This document shows positions 1-8,781 of a stretch of 64,000 nucleotides of DNA, piece after piece. Below the pieces are notes generated by a model that was not told the origin of the DNA, did not search any database, and saw nothing but the letters and a program-made list of their open reading frames with translations. The stretch is from the NCBI GenBank assembly GCA_000799755.1, contig JUHI01000014.1, forward strand, positions 1 through 64,000, in the 5' to 3' direction. This stretch comes from Martinezella tropici. Its GTDB lineage: Bacteria; Pseudomonadota; Alphaproteobacteria; Rhizobiales; Rhizobiaceae. Made by a program: the position numbers and the translations under genes. How positions within the stretch are numbered: the stretch's first letter is position 1; each line of letters begins with the position of its first letter.

Positions 1-44
1 ATCTTCATCCATGATTTGGTGTCCACCTATTTCGGGTGGAAACT

Positions 45-483
45 TCATGCATCAGAGCACCGCCCTTCAGAAGGCGCACAGAAATTCGCGCTTACGATTG
101 ACGGACGTAGATTGTCGGCGAACCTCGCTTGTCGCTTGCGCATCATGTGGACCATCTCGATAGCGGAGAGTGATTTCAGCGCTTGCCGTCGATTTGAAGC
201 CGAGCATGGACCGGATGCGGCGCTTGATGCGCCGATGGTCCTGCTCGATCCGATTGTTGAGATATTGGCGCCTGCGGATGCGGATCGAGTTCAGTGAACG
301 CCGCGATCGGTCGCGCAGGCGGTTTTCGGTATCGCTGGAAATGACCACCTGGTGATTGGTCTGACTGCCATCGATGATGATGCAATCCGGCCGGCCATAT
401 GCCGGAGATAGGTTGCCATTCCGTCTTGCGACAGAACCGGTTCGTGTTGGCTTGGCTAGTTGCAGATGAACAGATGTGCGCAT
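45..483 (-). pseudogene. IS6-family transposase relic (3' part, frameshifted)
   Basis: This is the C-terminal part of a DDE transposase of the IS6/IS240 type. The readable protein contains IIIDGSQTN, then YLNNRIEQDHRRIKRR and MLGFKS, which are conserved toward the C-terminus of that family and include the last acidic catalytic residue in NRIEQDH. Just after MLGFKSTAS the frame breaks near position 180. The neighbouring frame continues with LSAIEMVHMMRKRQARF and ends at a stop at 45-47. The N-terminal half, with the helix-turn-helix and the first two acidic residues, is not recognisable, and no terminal inverted repeat was found. It is a dead fragment marking an old insertion at the window edge. 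Confidence 0.8.
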
Positions 484-531
484 CAGCCATGTAACGGAAG
501 GACCGCTGGCGCCATTGCTCCAGCCATTAAG

Positions 532-972
532 TTACCGAGATTCGCGATCGATATCCCGTCTTAATACCACCGCAGTCGTGATGTCCTCCACCGCCTCGTG
601 GCTGGCGATCAAGTCGCGGACCTGATTGAGGTCGTTGATCGATGCTGCCTCCAGTTCTACCACCAGGTCGAGCTGACCGCTCACCGACGAAACGCGCTTT
701 ACCTCCGTGTGCCGCGCAAGCAGGTCAAGTAGGTGGAGTGCCGGCGTGCGCTTAAGGCTGACGAGAAGGATCGCTCGGATGACATTGGCATCGATCTCAC
801 CAATGTCGGCGCGGTAACCCCTGATGACGCCGCTTCGCTCGAGATTGGTAACACGTTCGCTCGTTGCGCTTCTCGACAGGCCGATCCGTCCGGCGAGAGT
901 CTTGACCGCAATGCGTGCTTCCCTCGACAGGATTTCGAGTATTTCCCGATCTTTGGCGTCAAGGTCACGCAT
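532..972 (-). CDS. Lrp/AsnC family transcriptional regulator
   Basis: A 146-residue protein of normal Lrp/AsnC length. The N-terminus (about residues 3-60) has the AsnC winged helix-turn-helix pattern: LDAKDREIL, then LAGRIGLSRSATSERV. The rest forms an alpha/beta ligand-binding (RAM) domain with the conserved SGQLDLVVELE stretch. Such proteins bind amino acids and usually control an adjacent transport or catabolic gene. It is divergently transcribed from the three-domain kinase/PLP-enzyme gene, and the 161-bp gap between them contains palindromes and direct repeats that are likely binding sites. Control of that neighbour, and of itself, is inferred from position. Confidence 0.9.
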   Translation of the reverse strand: MRDLDAKDREILEILSREARIAVKTLAGRIGLSRSATSERVTNLERSGVIRGYRADIGEIDANVIRAILLVSLKRTPALHLLDLLARHTEVKRVSSVSGQLDLVVELEAASINDLNQVRDLIASHEAVEDITTAVVLRRDIDRESR

Positions 973-998
973 GGTCTTCTCGCTTTGAGGCCGGACAT

Positions 999-1018
999 CT
1001 GTCGGCCCATTCCGACAG
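999..1018. promoter_or_regulatory. perfect palindrome in the divergent promoter region
   Basis: CTGTCGG at 999-1005 and CCGACAG at 1012-1018 are perfect 7-bp inverted arms around a 6-bp centre. The palindrome lies 27 bp upstream of the Lrp-family start codon and 115 bp upstream of the fusion gene. Its length suits a dimeric regulator, most simply the adjacent Lrp-type protein. The assignment is inference. Confidence 0.5.
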
Positions 1019-1029
1019 TGTGCCGGTTC

Positions 1030-1068
1030 GATCCGACAGGATACTTGCTTGATCCGGCAGGATACTTG
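1030..1068. repeat. two 18-bp direct repeats, 21-bp period
   Basis: GATCCGACAGGATACTTG at 1030-1047 recurs as GATCCGGCAGGATACTTG at 1051-1068 with one mismatch. The 21-bp period equals two helical turns, so both copies face the same side of the DNA. Tandem in-phase sites are typical of Lrp-like multimers. The repeats sit between the palindrome at 999-1018 and the leader hairpin at 1091-1120. Confidence 0.6.
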
Positions 1069-1090
1069 ATGCCTGAAAACCGATTGCGTG

Positions 1091-1120
1091 CCAAGCTATC
1101 GGAAAGAAAAAATAGCTTGG
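1091..1120 (+). promoter_or_regulatory. inverted repeat in the leader of the fusion gene
   Basis: CCAAGCTAT (1091-1099) and ATAGCTTGG (1112-1120) are perfect 9-bp arms around an A-rich 12-base loop. The repeat ends 13 bases before the ATG at 1134, and no Shine-Dalgarno sequence is visible in that space. It could be an RNA hairpin affecting translation or another operator. The sequence cannot distinguish the two. Confidence 0.45.
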
Positions 1121-1133
1121 AAAAACAACAACT

Positions 1134-4100
1134 ATGACTGATCTCTCCCATCCGGCTCCTCAACTGTCTGCAGGAGATGCCGAAAGGCTCGCCAAGGAAA
1201 TATTCGGCGTCACGGCCAAGGCGTCGCCGCTCGACAGCGAGCGCGACCGCAACTATCGATTGAAGACGGAGGTCGATGCTGGCTGGATCCTGAAGATCGT
1301 CAACTCCAGCGAGCCGAGGATCGAGAGCGAGTTTCAGACCGCGCTTCTCAATCATCTTGCCGGCGCCAATTCGGAGCTTGTGGTTCCTCATCTGAAGCCA
1401 AGTCTCTCGGGCGACTTTCTGGCGTCCACGACGGCCGCGAATGGCGAGACGCATGCGTTGCGTCTGGTCGGTTGGCTGGCCGGGACGCCGCTTGCCGAGG
1501 TTGGCAGAACCATCGAGTTGATGCGCAGCCTCGGCCGGTCGCTTGGTGAACTTGACCGAGCGCTCCAGGGCTTCATTCATCCGGGCGCTCTGCGCGAGCT
1601 TGACTGGGATCTGCGTCATGCGGCGCGGGCACGGTCTCGTCTGCATTTTGTCCGCGACGGCGCAAGGCGGGCGATCCTCGAACGCTTTATCGAGCGCTTT
1701 GAAACTCTCGTCGAGCCCAAGCTCTCGCGGTTGCGCGCGCAGGTCATCCACAATGATGCCAATGACTGGAATGTGCTGGTCGACGAGCACAACAATCAGA
1801 GAATTTCAGGTGTTATCGATTTCGGCGATGCCGTCCACACCGTTCTCATCGCTGAAGTGGCCATTGCCTGCGCCTACTCGATCCTGGACATGGAGGATCC
1901 GATCGGTGCGGCCGCGGCTCTCGCCGCCGGCTTCCACGAGAGATATCCGCTGCAGGCCGAAGAGATCGACATCCTGTTCGACCTTATCGCCATGCGTCTG
2001 GTGACGAGCGTCACCTTCTCCGCCTCCCGTCACGAGCAGACCGGCGACAATCCCTATCTGGCGATCAGCGAGGCGCCGGCATGGCGTCTGCTTGAGAAGA
2101 TGGATGGCATGAATCCGCGTTTCGCTACCGCAGTTCTGCGCAAGGCGTGCGGCTTCGACGCAGTCGAAGGCGCCGGCGCTGTTCGCCATTGGATCGCCGA
2201 CAACAGCAAGAGCTTTGCCGATATCGTCCGCCCGGCAGCTGCCACGATGAGCAAGGCGATCGTCCCTTATGGCGACGCATCGCATATCATGACCGTGGCC
2301 TCGGCTGAACAACGCCCGCAAGAAGCGACCAAATGGTGGACGGACTATGCCGAGGAGCACAAGATAGAGCTCGGCGTTGGTTCCTGGGGTGAGAAGAGAA
2401 CCGTTTATACCGACAAGGCCTTTGAATCGCGGTTCATCGAGGGCAAGCGACGCATCCATCACCTTGGCGTCGACCTGTTCATGCCTGCCGGAACGCCACT
2501 TTACGCTCCGGTGGCAGGTACTGTCAGAAGTGTCGAGATCGAACATGAACCACTGGGCTATGGCGGCCTCATCTCGCTCGAACATGCCCCCGATGGCTGC
2601 CCGTCCTTCGTCACGCTTTGGGGCCACATGGCGCATGAGGCGCTCGGCAGACTGAAGCCGGGTCAGCACCTGGAAGCTGGTGATCTCGTCGGCTATATGG
2701 GCGATATTCACGAAAACGGCGGCTGGACTCCTCATCTGCACTTCCAGATTTCGACCGACACCGCGCTGACGGCGACAGAGATTCTAGGCGTCGGTGAATC
2801 CGCCTATCTCGACGTATGGGCCGAAGTTTTCCCGGACGCGTCGGCTCTCGCCGGCCTGCCGCCCGAAACGTTCTCTCAGCATGGCCGGACGAGAGAGGAA
2901 TTGATCGCCAAGCGCAAGGAATTGTTGCTGCCCAATCTTTCTATCTCCTATTCCGAGCCGATCAAGTTCGTCCGTGGCGATGGCGTCTGGCTGATCGACA
3001 ATTACGGCCGGGCCTATCTCGATTGCTTCAACAACGTCTGCCATCTCGGGCATGCGCATCCCGAGGTCGTCGAAGCACTGTCCCGTCAGGCCGGGCTGCT
3101 CAATACCAACACGCGCTACCTGCACGACAATATCGTCGAGTATGCCGAGCGGCTGACGGCGACATTGCCTGAAGGTCTGTCGGTTGCATCCTTTGCCTGC
3201 TCGGGAAGCGAGGCCAACAGCCTGATGCTTCGAATGGCGCGCAACCACACCGGACGCAACGACGCAATCGTCGTCGACTGGGCCTATCACGGCACGACGC
3301 AAGAGCTGATCGATCTCAGCCCGTACAAGTACAAGCGCAAGGGCGGCAAGGGACGTCCGGAGCATGTCCATGAAGCAGTCATTCCGGATAGCTATCGCGC
3401 TCCGGAAGAATGGCCGGTCGAAGAACATGGCAAGCGCTTTGCGGAAAGCGTTGCCGAGCAGATCGAGGGCATGCGCAAGAAGGGGCGGGCTCCTGCATTC
3501 TTCATGGCTGAATCGATCCCGAGCGTTGCCGGTCAGGTCTTCTTTCCGGATGGATATCTGAAGGAAGTCTACGCCATGGTGCGTGCGGCTGGCGGTCTTT
3601 GCCTCGCCGATGAGGTGCAGGTCGGCTTCGGCCGCGTCGGCAGCCATTGGTGGGCTTTCGAAACCCAGGGCGTGGTTCCGGACGTTGTGTCCATGGGCAA
3701 GCCGATCGGCAACGGCCATCCGATGTCGGCGATCGTCACGACGCGGGAACTTGCGGATAGCTTCAACAACGGCATGGAGTATTTCAACACCTTTGCCGGC
3801 AATCCCGTGTCCTGCGCCGTCGGATTGGCGGTCCTGGATGTGATCGAGCGGGACAAGTTGCGCGAGAATGCTTTCAATGTTGGCAACTATCTGCTCGATG
3901 GTTTCCGCAAGATGCAGGATCGCTTCGACATTATCGGCGATGTGCGCGGCCTTGGCCTCTTCCTCGGAATAGAGCTGGTCACCGATCGCAAGACCAAAGC
4001 GCCGGCCACGGACCTAGCCCGGAAGATCAATGACGGTGCGAGAGCACGCGGCATTCTGATGGGAACCGAAGGGCCGCACGACAACGTGCTGAAGATGCGG

Positions 4101-4181
4101 CCATCCATGATCTTCAACCGGACAAATGCCGATCATCTGCTCGATGTCCTGAGTGCAAGTTTCGAAGCCGCGTTGAAATAA
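1134..4181 (+). CDS. three-domain protein: small-molecule kinase, M23 peptidase-like domain, class III PLP enzyme
   Basis: A 1015-residue fusion. Residues about 15-300 are an aminoglycoside-phosphotransferase/choline-kinase-type domain with the Brenner motif HNDANDWN (H206, D208, N213) and a metal-binding DFG (D229). Residues about 400-570 are an M23 (LytM-like) domain with intact zinc ligands (H443, D447, H534-L-H536). Residues about 600-1015 are a class III aminotransferase fold with D826 in DEVQVGFGR and the PLP lysine K856 in SMGKPIGNG. From family knowledge, separate animal homologues act as hydroxylysine kinase and 5-phosphohydroxylysine or phosphoethanolamine phospho-lyase, so kinase plus ammonia/phosphate lyase acting in sequence on an amino alcohol is the best guess. 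The role of the peptidase domain is unknown; no signal peptide is seen. An amino-acid importer operon lies just downstream. Confidence 0.85.
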   Translation: MTDLSHPAPQLSAGDAERLAKEIFGVTAKASPLDSERDRNYRLKTEVDAGWILKIVNSSEPRIESEFQTALLNHLAGANSELVVPHLKPSLSGDFLASTTAANGETHALRLVGWLAGTPLAEVGRTIELMRSLGRSLGELDRALQGFIHPGALRELDWDLRHAARARSRLHFVRDGARRAILERFIERFETLVEPKLSRLRAQVIHNDANDWNVLVDEHNNQRISGVIDFGDAVHTVLIAEVAIACAYSILDMEDPIGAAAALAAGFHERYPLQAEEIDILFDLIAMRLVTSVTFSASRHEQTGDNPYLAISEAPAWRLLEKMDGMNPRFATAVLRKACGFDAVEGAGAVRHWIADNSKSFADIVRPAAATMSKAIVPYGDASHIMTVASAEQRPQEATKWWTDYAEEHKIELGVGSWGEKRTVYTDKAFESRFIEGKRRIHHLGVDLFMPAGTPLYAPVAGTVRSVEIEHEPLGYGGLISLEHAPDGCPSFVTLWGHMAHEALGRLKPGQHLEAGDLVGYMGDIHENGGWTPHLHFQISTDTALTATEILGVGESAYLDVWAEVFPDASALAGLPPETFSQHGRTREELIAKRKELLLPNLSISYSEPIKFVRGDGVWLIDNYGRAYLDCFNNVCHLGHAHPEVVEALSRQAGLLNTNTRYLHDNIVEYAERLTATLPEGLSVASFACSGSEANSLMLRMARNHTGRNDAIVVDWAYHGTTQELIDLSPYKYKRKGGKGRPEHVHEAVIPDSYRAPEEWPVEEHGKRFAESVAEQIEGMRKKGRAPAFFMAESIPSVAGQVFFPDGYLKEVYAMVRAAGGLCLADEVQVGFGRVGSHWWAFETQGVVPDVVSMGKPIGNGHPMSAIVTTRELADSFNNGMEYFNTFAGNPVSCAVGLAVLDVIERDKLRENAFNVGNYLLDGFRKMQDRFDIIGDVRGLGLFLGIELVTDRKTKAPATDLARKINDGARARGILMGTEGPHDNVLKMRPSMIFNRTNADHLLDVLSASFEAALK

Positions 4182-4209
4182 TCCATAACGCATCGGCAGG
4201 CCGCCAATT

Positions 4210-4258
4210 GGGCCGCATTCCCGCTCCAGCGATGGTCGGGGGTGCGGCCCTTTGTATT
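4210..4258 (+). terminator. probable rho-independent terminator after the fusion gene
   Basis: GGGCCGCA at 4210-4217 pairs with TGCGGCCC at 4243-4250. A further CCCG/CGGG pair sits inside the stem, and a T-rich run (TTTGTATTT) follows. It lies 29 bp past the fusion gene stop and should separate that gene from the downstream ABC operon. The remaining 280 bp up to 4540 show no gene; they presumably hold the promoter of the ABC operon. Confidence 0.65.
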
Positions 4259-4540
4259 TCAAGCGGCATATGCGCGTGATTTGCTGCAACCATTGCGGCC
4301 GTGCGATTGGTCTTGTCAAAGCTTGCAGCGATCTGATTCTGACGCCGTTCCTCGCCTTCGCGGGGCAGGTGCGAGTACCGCAAAAGCATCGGGCGACATA
4401 ATGTCGGCCAATTCCGGCAATGTGTCAGGTACGCTGACACCTTGCTTGGTGCTTGCCAAAAATGGCTATGCAAAACTCTGACGGTGAAGGTTGCTGGGAA
4501 ACCGACAAAACGAAACAAAATACCAACAGAGGAAACTGAC

Positions 4541-5329
4541 GTGTTCAAGCATAAGTTTACAAATCTGATCGCTGCGGCTGCCGTTGCGATCACGGCAACA
4601 TTTTCCCTAACGCATGCTCGCGCTGACGAGCTGGCAACCCTGAAGGACTCGGGCGAACTGCGTGTCGCCATGAGCGGCCAGTATCCTCCGTTCAGCTTCA
4701 CGAACGATCAGAACCAGGTCGTCGGCTTCGACGCCTCGATCGGCGAAGCCATTGCCGAGCGCATGGGTCTCAAGGCCAAGATCATCACGACGCCTTTCGA
4801 CGGGATCATCGCAGGCCTCCTGGCGAAGAAGTACGATGCCGTCGTCGCGTCGATGACAATCACGCCGGAGCGCGAAAAGGCTGTGGACTTCGTTGGCCCC
4901 TACTATCACGCTGGCAGAGCGATCGTGGTGAAGGCGGACTCCTCCATCCAGAAGCTGGAAGACCTCAACGGCAAGATCGTTGGCGTCACGCTCGGCGACG
5001 CACATGAAAAGTGGGCGAAGGCTCAGGGCAACCTGACGGTTCGTTCCTACAAGGGGCTTCCGGAGATGCTCGTCGATCTCGAAGCCGGCCGTATCAACGC
5101 TCTCGTGATGGACAGTGTTCCGGTCATGGTCGCCGTCAAGGAAACCGGCCAGAAGATTCGCATTCTCGATACGCCGAACATCGAAGGCGGCCGCGTTGCC
5201 CTCGGCATCGCGATCCGCAAGAACAATCCGGAACTCAAGGCAAAGATGCAGAAGGTTCTCGAGGAGATGCTCGCCGACGGCGCCTATGAAAAGATCTCGA
5301 TGAAATGGATCGGTAGCGATATTCGCTAA
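4541..5329 (+). CDS. polar amino-acid ABC transporter, periplasmic binding protein
   Basis: A 262-residue family 3 solute-binding protein (HisJ/ArgT/OccT type). The GTG start at 4541 is chosen because AGAGGAA sits 6 bases upstream and gives a normal signal peptide (basic start, alanine-rich core, cleavage near THARADE); an in-frame start at 4442 would add an unlikely leader. The mature protein begins ELATLKDSGELRVAMSGQYPPFSF, characteristic of this family, and keeps the FDGIIAGLLAKKYDAVVASM segment. It captures an amino acid or opine-like ligand for the two permeases and ATPase that follow. A strong hairpin directly after the gene may keep its mRNA more abundant than the rest of the operon. 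Confidence 0.9.
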   Translation: MFKHKFTNLIAAAAVAITATFSLTHARADELATLKDSGELRVAMSGQYPPFSFTNDQNQVVGFDASIGEAIAERMGLKAKIITTPFDGIIAGLLAKKYDAVVASMTITPEREKAVDFVGPYYHAGRAIVVKADSSIQKLEDLNGKIVGVTLGDAHEKWAKAQGNLTVRSYKGLPEMLVDLEAGRINALVMDSVPVMVAVKETGQKIRILDTPNIEGGRVALGIAIRKNNPELKAKMQKVLEEMLADGAYEKISMKWIGSDIR

Positions 5330-5344
5330 CCAGCATTTCAGCTT

Positions 5345-5364
5345 GGGCCGGAGTGATCCGGCCC
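5345..5364 (+). promoter_or_regulatory. intercistronic hairpin after the binding-protein gene
   Basis: GGGCCGGA (5345-5352) and TCCGGCCC (5357-5364) form a perfect 8-bp stem with a 4-base loop in the 63-bp gap before the permease gene. There is no uninterrupted T run, so an mRNA-stabilising or partially terminating element is more likely than a full terminator. Confidence 0.6.
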
Positions 5365-5392
5365 ATTCGTTACGAGTTTTCGGAGCGTTTCT

Positions 5393-6040
5393 ATGGATTT
5401 GGCGCTAATGCAGCGCGTCCTCCCATTTTTTCTGGAGGCCGCGTGGGTGACATTGAGTATTTCCGTCCTCGCTATCCTGCTTGGTTTCTGCATCGCAGTC
5501 GTCCTGGTGGCAGGTCGGTTGTCGGACTTCTTCGTCGCTCGATGGCTTTCGCGGGCGTATGTCAGTGTGTTTCGGGGTACGCCCTGTCTAGTGCAACTGT
5601 TCGTCCTTTATTTCGGTGGTCCGCAAATCGGGCTGGAGCTTGAGCCCTATTCGGCCGGCGTCATCGGTCTTGCCCTGAACATCGGCGCCTACATGGCCGA
5701 GTCCATTCGCGGCGCAATCATCAATGTCGATCGTGGGCAGGCGGAAGCAGCGCGTTCGATCGGTTTCGGCCGCGGGCAGACGCTGTGGCTGGTAACCCTG
5801 CCGCAGGCGGCACGCCTGATGATCAGGCCGCTTGGCGTGAACGCCGTTGCCTTGATCAAGGGATCGGCGCTGGTATCGACGATTTCGGTTATCGAACTAA
5901 CTTACACCGCTCAGCGCTTCATCAGCTCGACCTACAAGCCCTTCGAAATCTTCGCCGTGTCCGCCGCGATTTACATCGTCATGGTCTATGCGGTTCGGTT
6001 CCTCGTCGATCGCCTTGATCTGCATTTCGCGCCAAGGTGA
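5393..6040 (+). CDS. polar amino-acid ABC transporter permease (HisM/HisQ type)
   Basis: A 215-residue inner-membrane permease with several hydrophobic segments. It has the family's N-terminal sequence LPFFLEAAWVTLSISVLAILLG and a cytoplasmic EAA loop around EAARSIGFGRGQTLWLVTLPQAARLMIRPLG that contacts the ATPase. It is the first of a heterodimeric pair with the gene starting at 6051, only 10 bp downstream, and belongs to the operon starting at 4541. Length and topology are normal. The ligand cannot be predicted beyond a polar or cationic amino acid or opine. Confidence 0.9.
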   Translation: MDLALMQRVLPFFLEAAWVTLSISVLAILLGFCIAVVLVAGRLSDFFVARWLSRAYVSVFRGTPCLVQLFVLYFGGPQIGLELEPYSAGVIGLALNIGAYMAESIRGAIINVDRGQAEAARSIGFGRGQTLWLVTLPQAARLMIRPLGVNAVALIKGSALVSTISVIELTYTAQRFISSTYKPFEIFAVSAAIYIVMVYAVRFLVDRLDLHFAPR

Positions 6041-6050
6041 GGATGCCCAT

Positions 6051-6710
6051 ATGCAAAATCTCGATTTCAGCGTCGTAACGCCCTATTTCGGTCTTCTGAT
6101 GACCGGTCTCTGTTGGACGCTTATCATGTTCGTCTGTTCGAGTGTGGTCAGCCTTGTGTTCGGCATTGCCTTCGCGCTGATCGTTCTCTACGCCCCCCCG
6201 ATCGCAGCCTTTCCCATACGGTTCCTCACCTGGCTTTTCATGGGGACGCCGCTCCTGCTGCAATTGTACCTGATCTATTACGGGCTCGTGCAGATCGGCA
6301 TCGATATTCCGGCTGTTGGCGCCGGCATCATTGGCCTCAGCCTGCATTTCGCCGTCTACAACGCCGATGTTTTCCGCGCCGGCATCCTGTCGGTCGATCC
6401 CGGTCAGATGGAGGGCGCGCGTTCGATCGGCCTTAGTCGCGGCCAGGCTCAGCGTTACATCATCGTGCCGCAGGCGCTCCGCAAAACGATTGCGCCGATC
6501 GGAAACAATCTGATCGTGCTTCTGAAGGACACCTCGCTCGTGTCCATCATCGGTATCGCCGAACTCGTCTACAGTGCCCAGATCGCCATCAGCGAAACCT
6601 ATACGCCCTTTGAATTTTATCTAACCATTGCAGGTATTTACTACGTGGCAAACCTCGTCCTCGAAGCCGGACTGCAATTTCTTGAAAACAAGGTGGAGAT
6701 GTCACGATGA
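6051..6710 (+). CDS. polar amino-acid ABC transporter permease, second subunit
   Basis: A 219-residue permease of the same family as its upstream neighbour. The ATG at 6051 is preferred because AAGGTGAGG lies about 8 bases upstream; an in-frame start at 5988 would overlap the preceding gene by 53 bases. The EAA loop reads GARSIGLSRGQAQRYIIVPQALRKTIAPIGNN, followed by LLKDTSLVSIIGIAEL, both highly typical. It pairs with the 5393-6040 product, and its stop overlaps the ATPase start by four bases (ATGA), indicating translational coupling. Confidence 0.9.
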   Translation: MQNLDFSVVTPYFGLLMTGLCWTLIMFVCSSVVSLVFGIAFALIVLYAPPIAAFPIRFLTWLFMGTPLLLQLYLIYYGLVQIGIDIPAVGAGIIGLSLHFAVYNADVFRAGILSVDPGQMEGARSIGLSRGQAQRYIIVPQALRKTIAPIGNNLIVLLKDTSLVSIIGIAELVYSAQIAISETYTPFEFYLTIAGIYYVANLVLEAGLQFLENKVEMSR

Positions 6711-7474
6711 GCGCCGCTAAGCCCATGGTCGAAGTCAAGGGTGCCCGCAAGGCATACGGAGCGCTCGAAGTGCTCAAGGGGATCGACCTCTCCGTCTCGC
6801 GCGGACAGATCATCGCCATCATCGGCCCGAGCGGGTCGGGCAAGAGCACGCTTCTGCGGTCGATCAATCATCTCGAGGTGCTGAACGGCGGCGAGGTTTG
6901 GCTCGATGGCGAGCTGGTCAATCGCGCGCTGAAGGGCAATGCTTTCGAGCGGCACATCAATGCCGTGCGTCAGCAGATGGGCATGGTGTTCCAGCATTTC
7001 AATCTGTTTCCGCACCTGACCGTCCTTGAGAACATCACGCTTGGCCCCATCAAGCTCAAGGGTCTGACGAAACAGGCCGCCCGTGAACTGGCGATGGAAC
7101 TCCTGTCCAAGGTGGGGCTGGCCGACAAGGTCGATGCCTATCCATCGCGGCTGTCCGGCGGCCAGAAGCAGCGTGTCGCCATTGCCCGCGCGCTCGCCAT
7201 GCAGCCGAAGGTGATGCTCTTCGACGAGGCGACGTCGGCGCTCGATCCGGAACTCGTCGACGAAGTCAACGCCGTCATGAAGCAGCTTGCAGCCGAGCAC
7301 ATGACGATGCTGATCGTCACCCACGAAATGCGCTTTGCCGGCGAAGTGGCCGATCGCATCGTTTTCATGGATGGAGGGGTGGTCGTCGAGGAGGGCGCGC
7401 CACAGGAGATCCTGCACACGCCGACCCATGACCGTACCCGATCGTTCCTTAAGAAGCACCTGCATGATCGATAG
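6707..7474 (+). CDS. polar amino-acid ABC transporter ATP-binding protein
   Basis: A 255-residue ATPase with Walker A GPSGSGKST, Q-loop in MVFQHFNLFPHLTVLENI, signature LSGGQKQRVAIARAL, Walker B VMLFDEATSALDPE and switch-region VTHEM. The FQHFNLFPHLT segment is diagnostic of the HisP/GlnQ/OccP group. It is the last gene of the 4541-7474 operon and powers import through the two permeases. The convergent ureohydrolase gene ends 260 bp downstream; I see no clear terminator in that gap. Confidence 0.93.
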   Translation: MSAAKPMVEVKGARKAYGALEVLKGIDLSVSRGQIIAIIGPSGSGKSTLLRSINHLEVLNGGEVWLDGELVNRALKGNAFERHINAVRQQMGMVFQHFNLFPHLTVLENITLGPIKLKGLTKQAARELAMELLSKVGLADKVDAYPSRLSGGQKQRVAIARALAMQPKVMLFDEATSALDPELVDEVNAVMKQLAAEHMTMLIVTHEMRFAGEVADRIVFMDGGVVVEEGAPQEILHTPTHDRTRSFLKKHLHDR

Positions 7475-7734
7475 GATCGCCGTAATCATCGAGCCATGCG
7501 TTGACGTCTTGATCCTGATGCGGCCCAAGACCCTGGCTGTATCCTCAAACCGCCAATCTGATCTCAGATTTTGATCCACCTGTCAGCACCGGATCAACTT
7601 CCCTCGGGACGGCTCTGATGCAAAGGGGTATTTGGCTGACGATAGTAGGCTCTCCCCGTGTCACGTTGCCCTGGCCTCAAGATTCTTAGAGAGCATCGTC
7701 ATCAAATGCCCGCGACCAAGGTAACAACAGCTTT

Positions 7735-8781
7735 TCAGCATCTGCGGGCTGAAGGACTGAACACCATCAGGCTTAGAATTTCGAACAGGACCTGTGCTCC
7801 CGCCTGCGCGGTGTTGGTGGTGCTGTCGTATTGCGGCGCGACTTCGACCACGTCGCCGCCGACCAGATTGATCCCCTTCAAACCTCGTAGCAGTTCAAGG
7901 GCTTCTCGGCTGGTGAGGCCGCCGATTTCAGGCGTCCCGGTGCCGGGTGCAAAGGCCGGGTCCAGGCTGTCGATATCAAAGGACAGATAGGTCGGACCGT
8001 CACCGACAATGTGTCGAGCCTTCTCGATGATGGCCGGAATTCCAATGCCCGAAATCTCCTCGGCATGAATAACGGTCATCCCGGATTCATAGGAGAATTC
8101 CCAGAGATATTCGGAGGGACCTCGAATTCCGATCTGGACCGTACGGGTCGGATCGAGAACGCCGTCCAGCACGGCGTTGCGCATCGGACCGCCATGATGG
8201 AATTTGCTCTGATCGAAGGGACCGCCGGTATCGCAGTGCGCGTCGATATGGATAAGACCGACTGGCCCTTGCGCCCCGACTGCTTTCAGGATCGGATGGG
8301 TGATGGAGTGATCACCACCGACCGATACCGGGATGACGCCCGCCCCGACAATCTTTGTGATGGCCGCCTCGATATTCTCATGGCATTGCTCCAAGCGGTA
8401 TCGGCTCGAAAACGGGACATCGCCGATGTCGGCGGCGCGCAGGTCATATGCCGGGGCGCAATCCAGAACGTGATTATAAGGTCCGATCCGCTCGATGCCG
8501 CGTACTGCCCGCGGTCCAAACCTTGATCCCGGCCGATTGCTGACGCCGAGATCCATTGGGATGCCGACGACGGCGACTTGCAGATCTCCAAAATCGGGGG
8601 CAGCAAAATTCACCTCCCGGTAGGGCAAGCTTGCAAATGTCGAGACGCCGGAATAAGGCGCCGCGCGCGTACCGCCCTTGAAAATCTTCTCGGCCACCCG
8701 CCGGAACCTTGGGTCGAAAAATTCGGCGCTGTCCGCAAACTTACCGCGCAGATCGTCGAGATGCTTCTTCAAATCATCCAT
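7735..8781 (-). CDS. ureohydrolase (agmatinase / guanidino-acid hydrolase family)
   Basis: A 348-residue member of the arginase/agmatinase superfamily, which releases urea from guanidino compounds with a binuclear metal centre. The metal-binding motifs are complete: GGDHS, DAHCD and SFDIDSLDPAFAPGTGTPE. The ATG at 8781 has AGGGGA upstream and gives MDDLKKHLDDLRG; a longer in-frame start at 8826 is unlikely. An N-terminal extension of about 60 residues precedes the catalytic fold, as in guanidinobutyrase and guanidinopropionase-like enzymes, so the substrate may be agmatine, guanidinobutyrate or a relative. It converges on an amino-acid importer and follows an NTF2-like gene on the same strand. 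Confidence 0.85.
   Translation of the reverse strand: MDDLKKHLDDLRGKFADSAEFFDPRFRRVAEKIFKGGTRAAPYSGVSTFASLPYREVNFAAPDFGDLQVAVVGIPMDLGVSNRPGSRFGPRAVRGIERIGPYNHVLDCAPAYDLRAADIGDVPFSSRYRLEQCHENIEAAITKIVGAGVIPVSVGGDHSITHPILKAVGAQGPVGLIHIDAHCDTGGPFDQSKFHHGGPMRNAVLDGVLDPTRTVQIGIRGPSEYLWEFSYESGMTVIHAEEISGIGIPAIIEKARHIVGDGPTYLSFDIDSLDPAFAPGTGTPEIGGLTSREALELLRGLKGINLVGGDVVEVAPQYDSTTNTAQAGAQVLFEILSLMVFSPSARRC

Noticed and set aside
1..490. Complete IS6 element
   Set aside because: Only the C-terminal part of the transposase is recognisable, it is frameshifted, and no terminal inverted repeats were found.
2784..3719. 311-residue minus-strand frame inside the three-domain protein gene
   Set aside because: It lies wholly antisense to a well-supported gene and is arginine/aspartate-rich, as expected for a shadow of high-GC codons.
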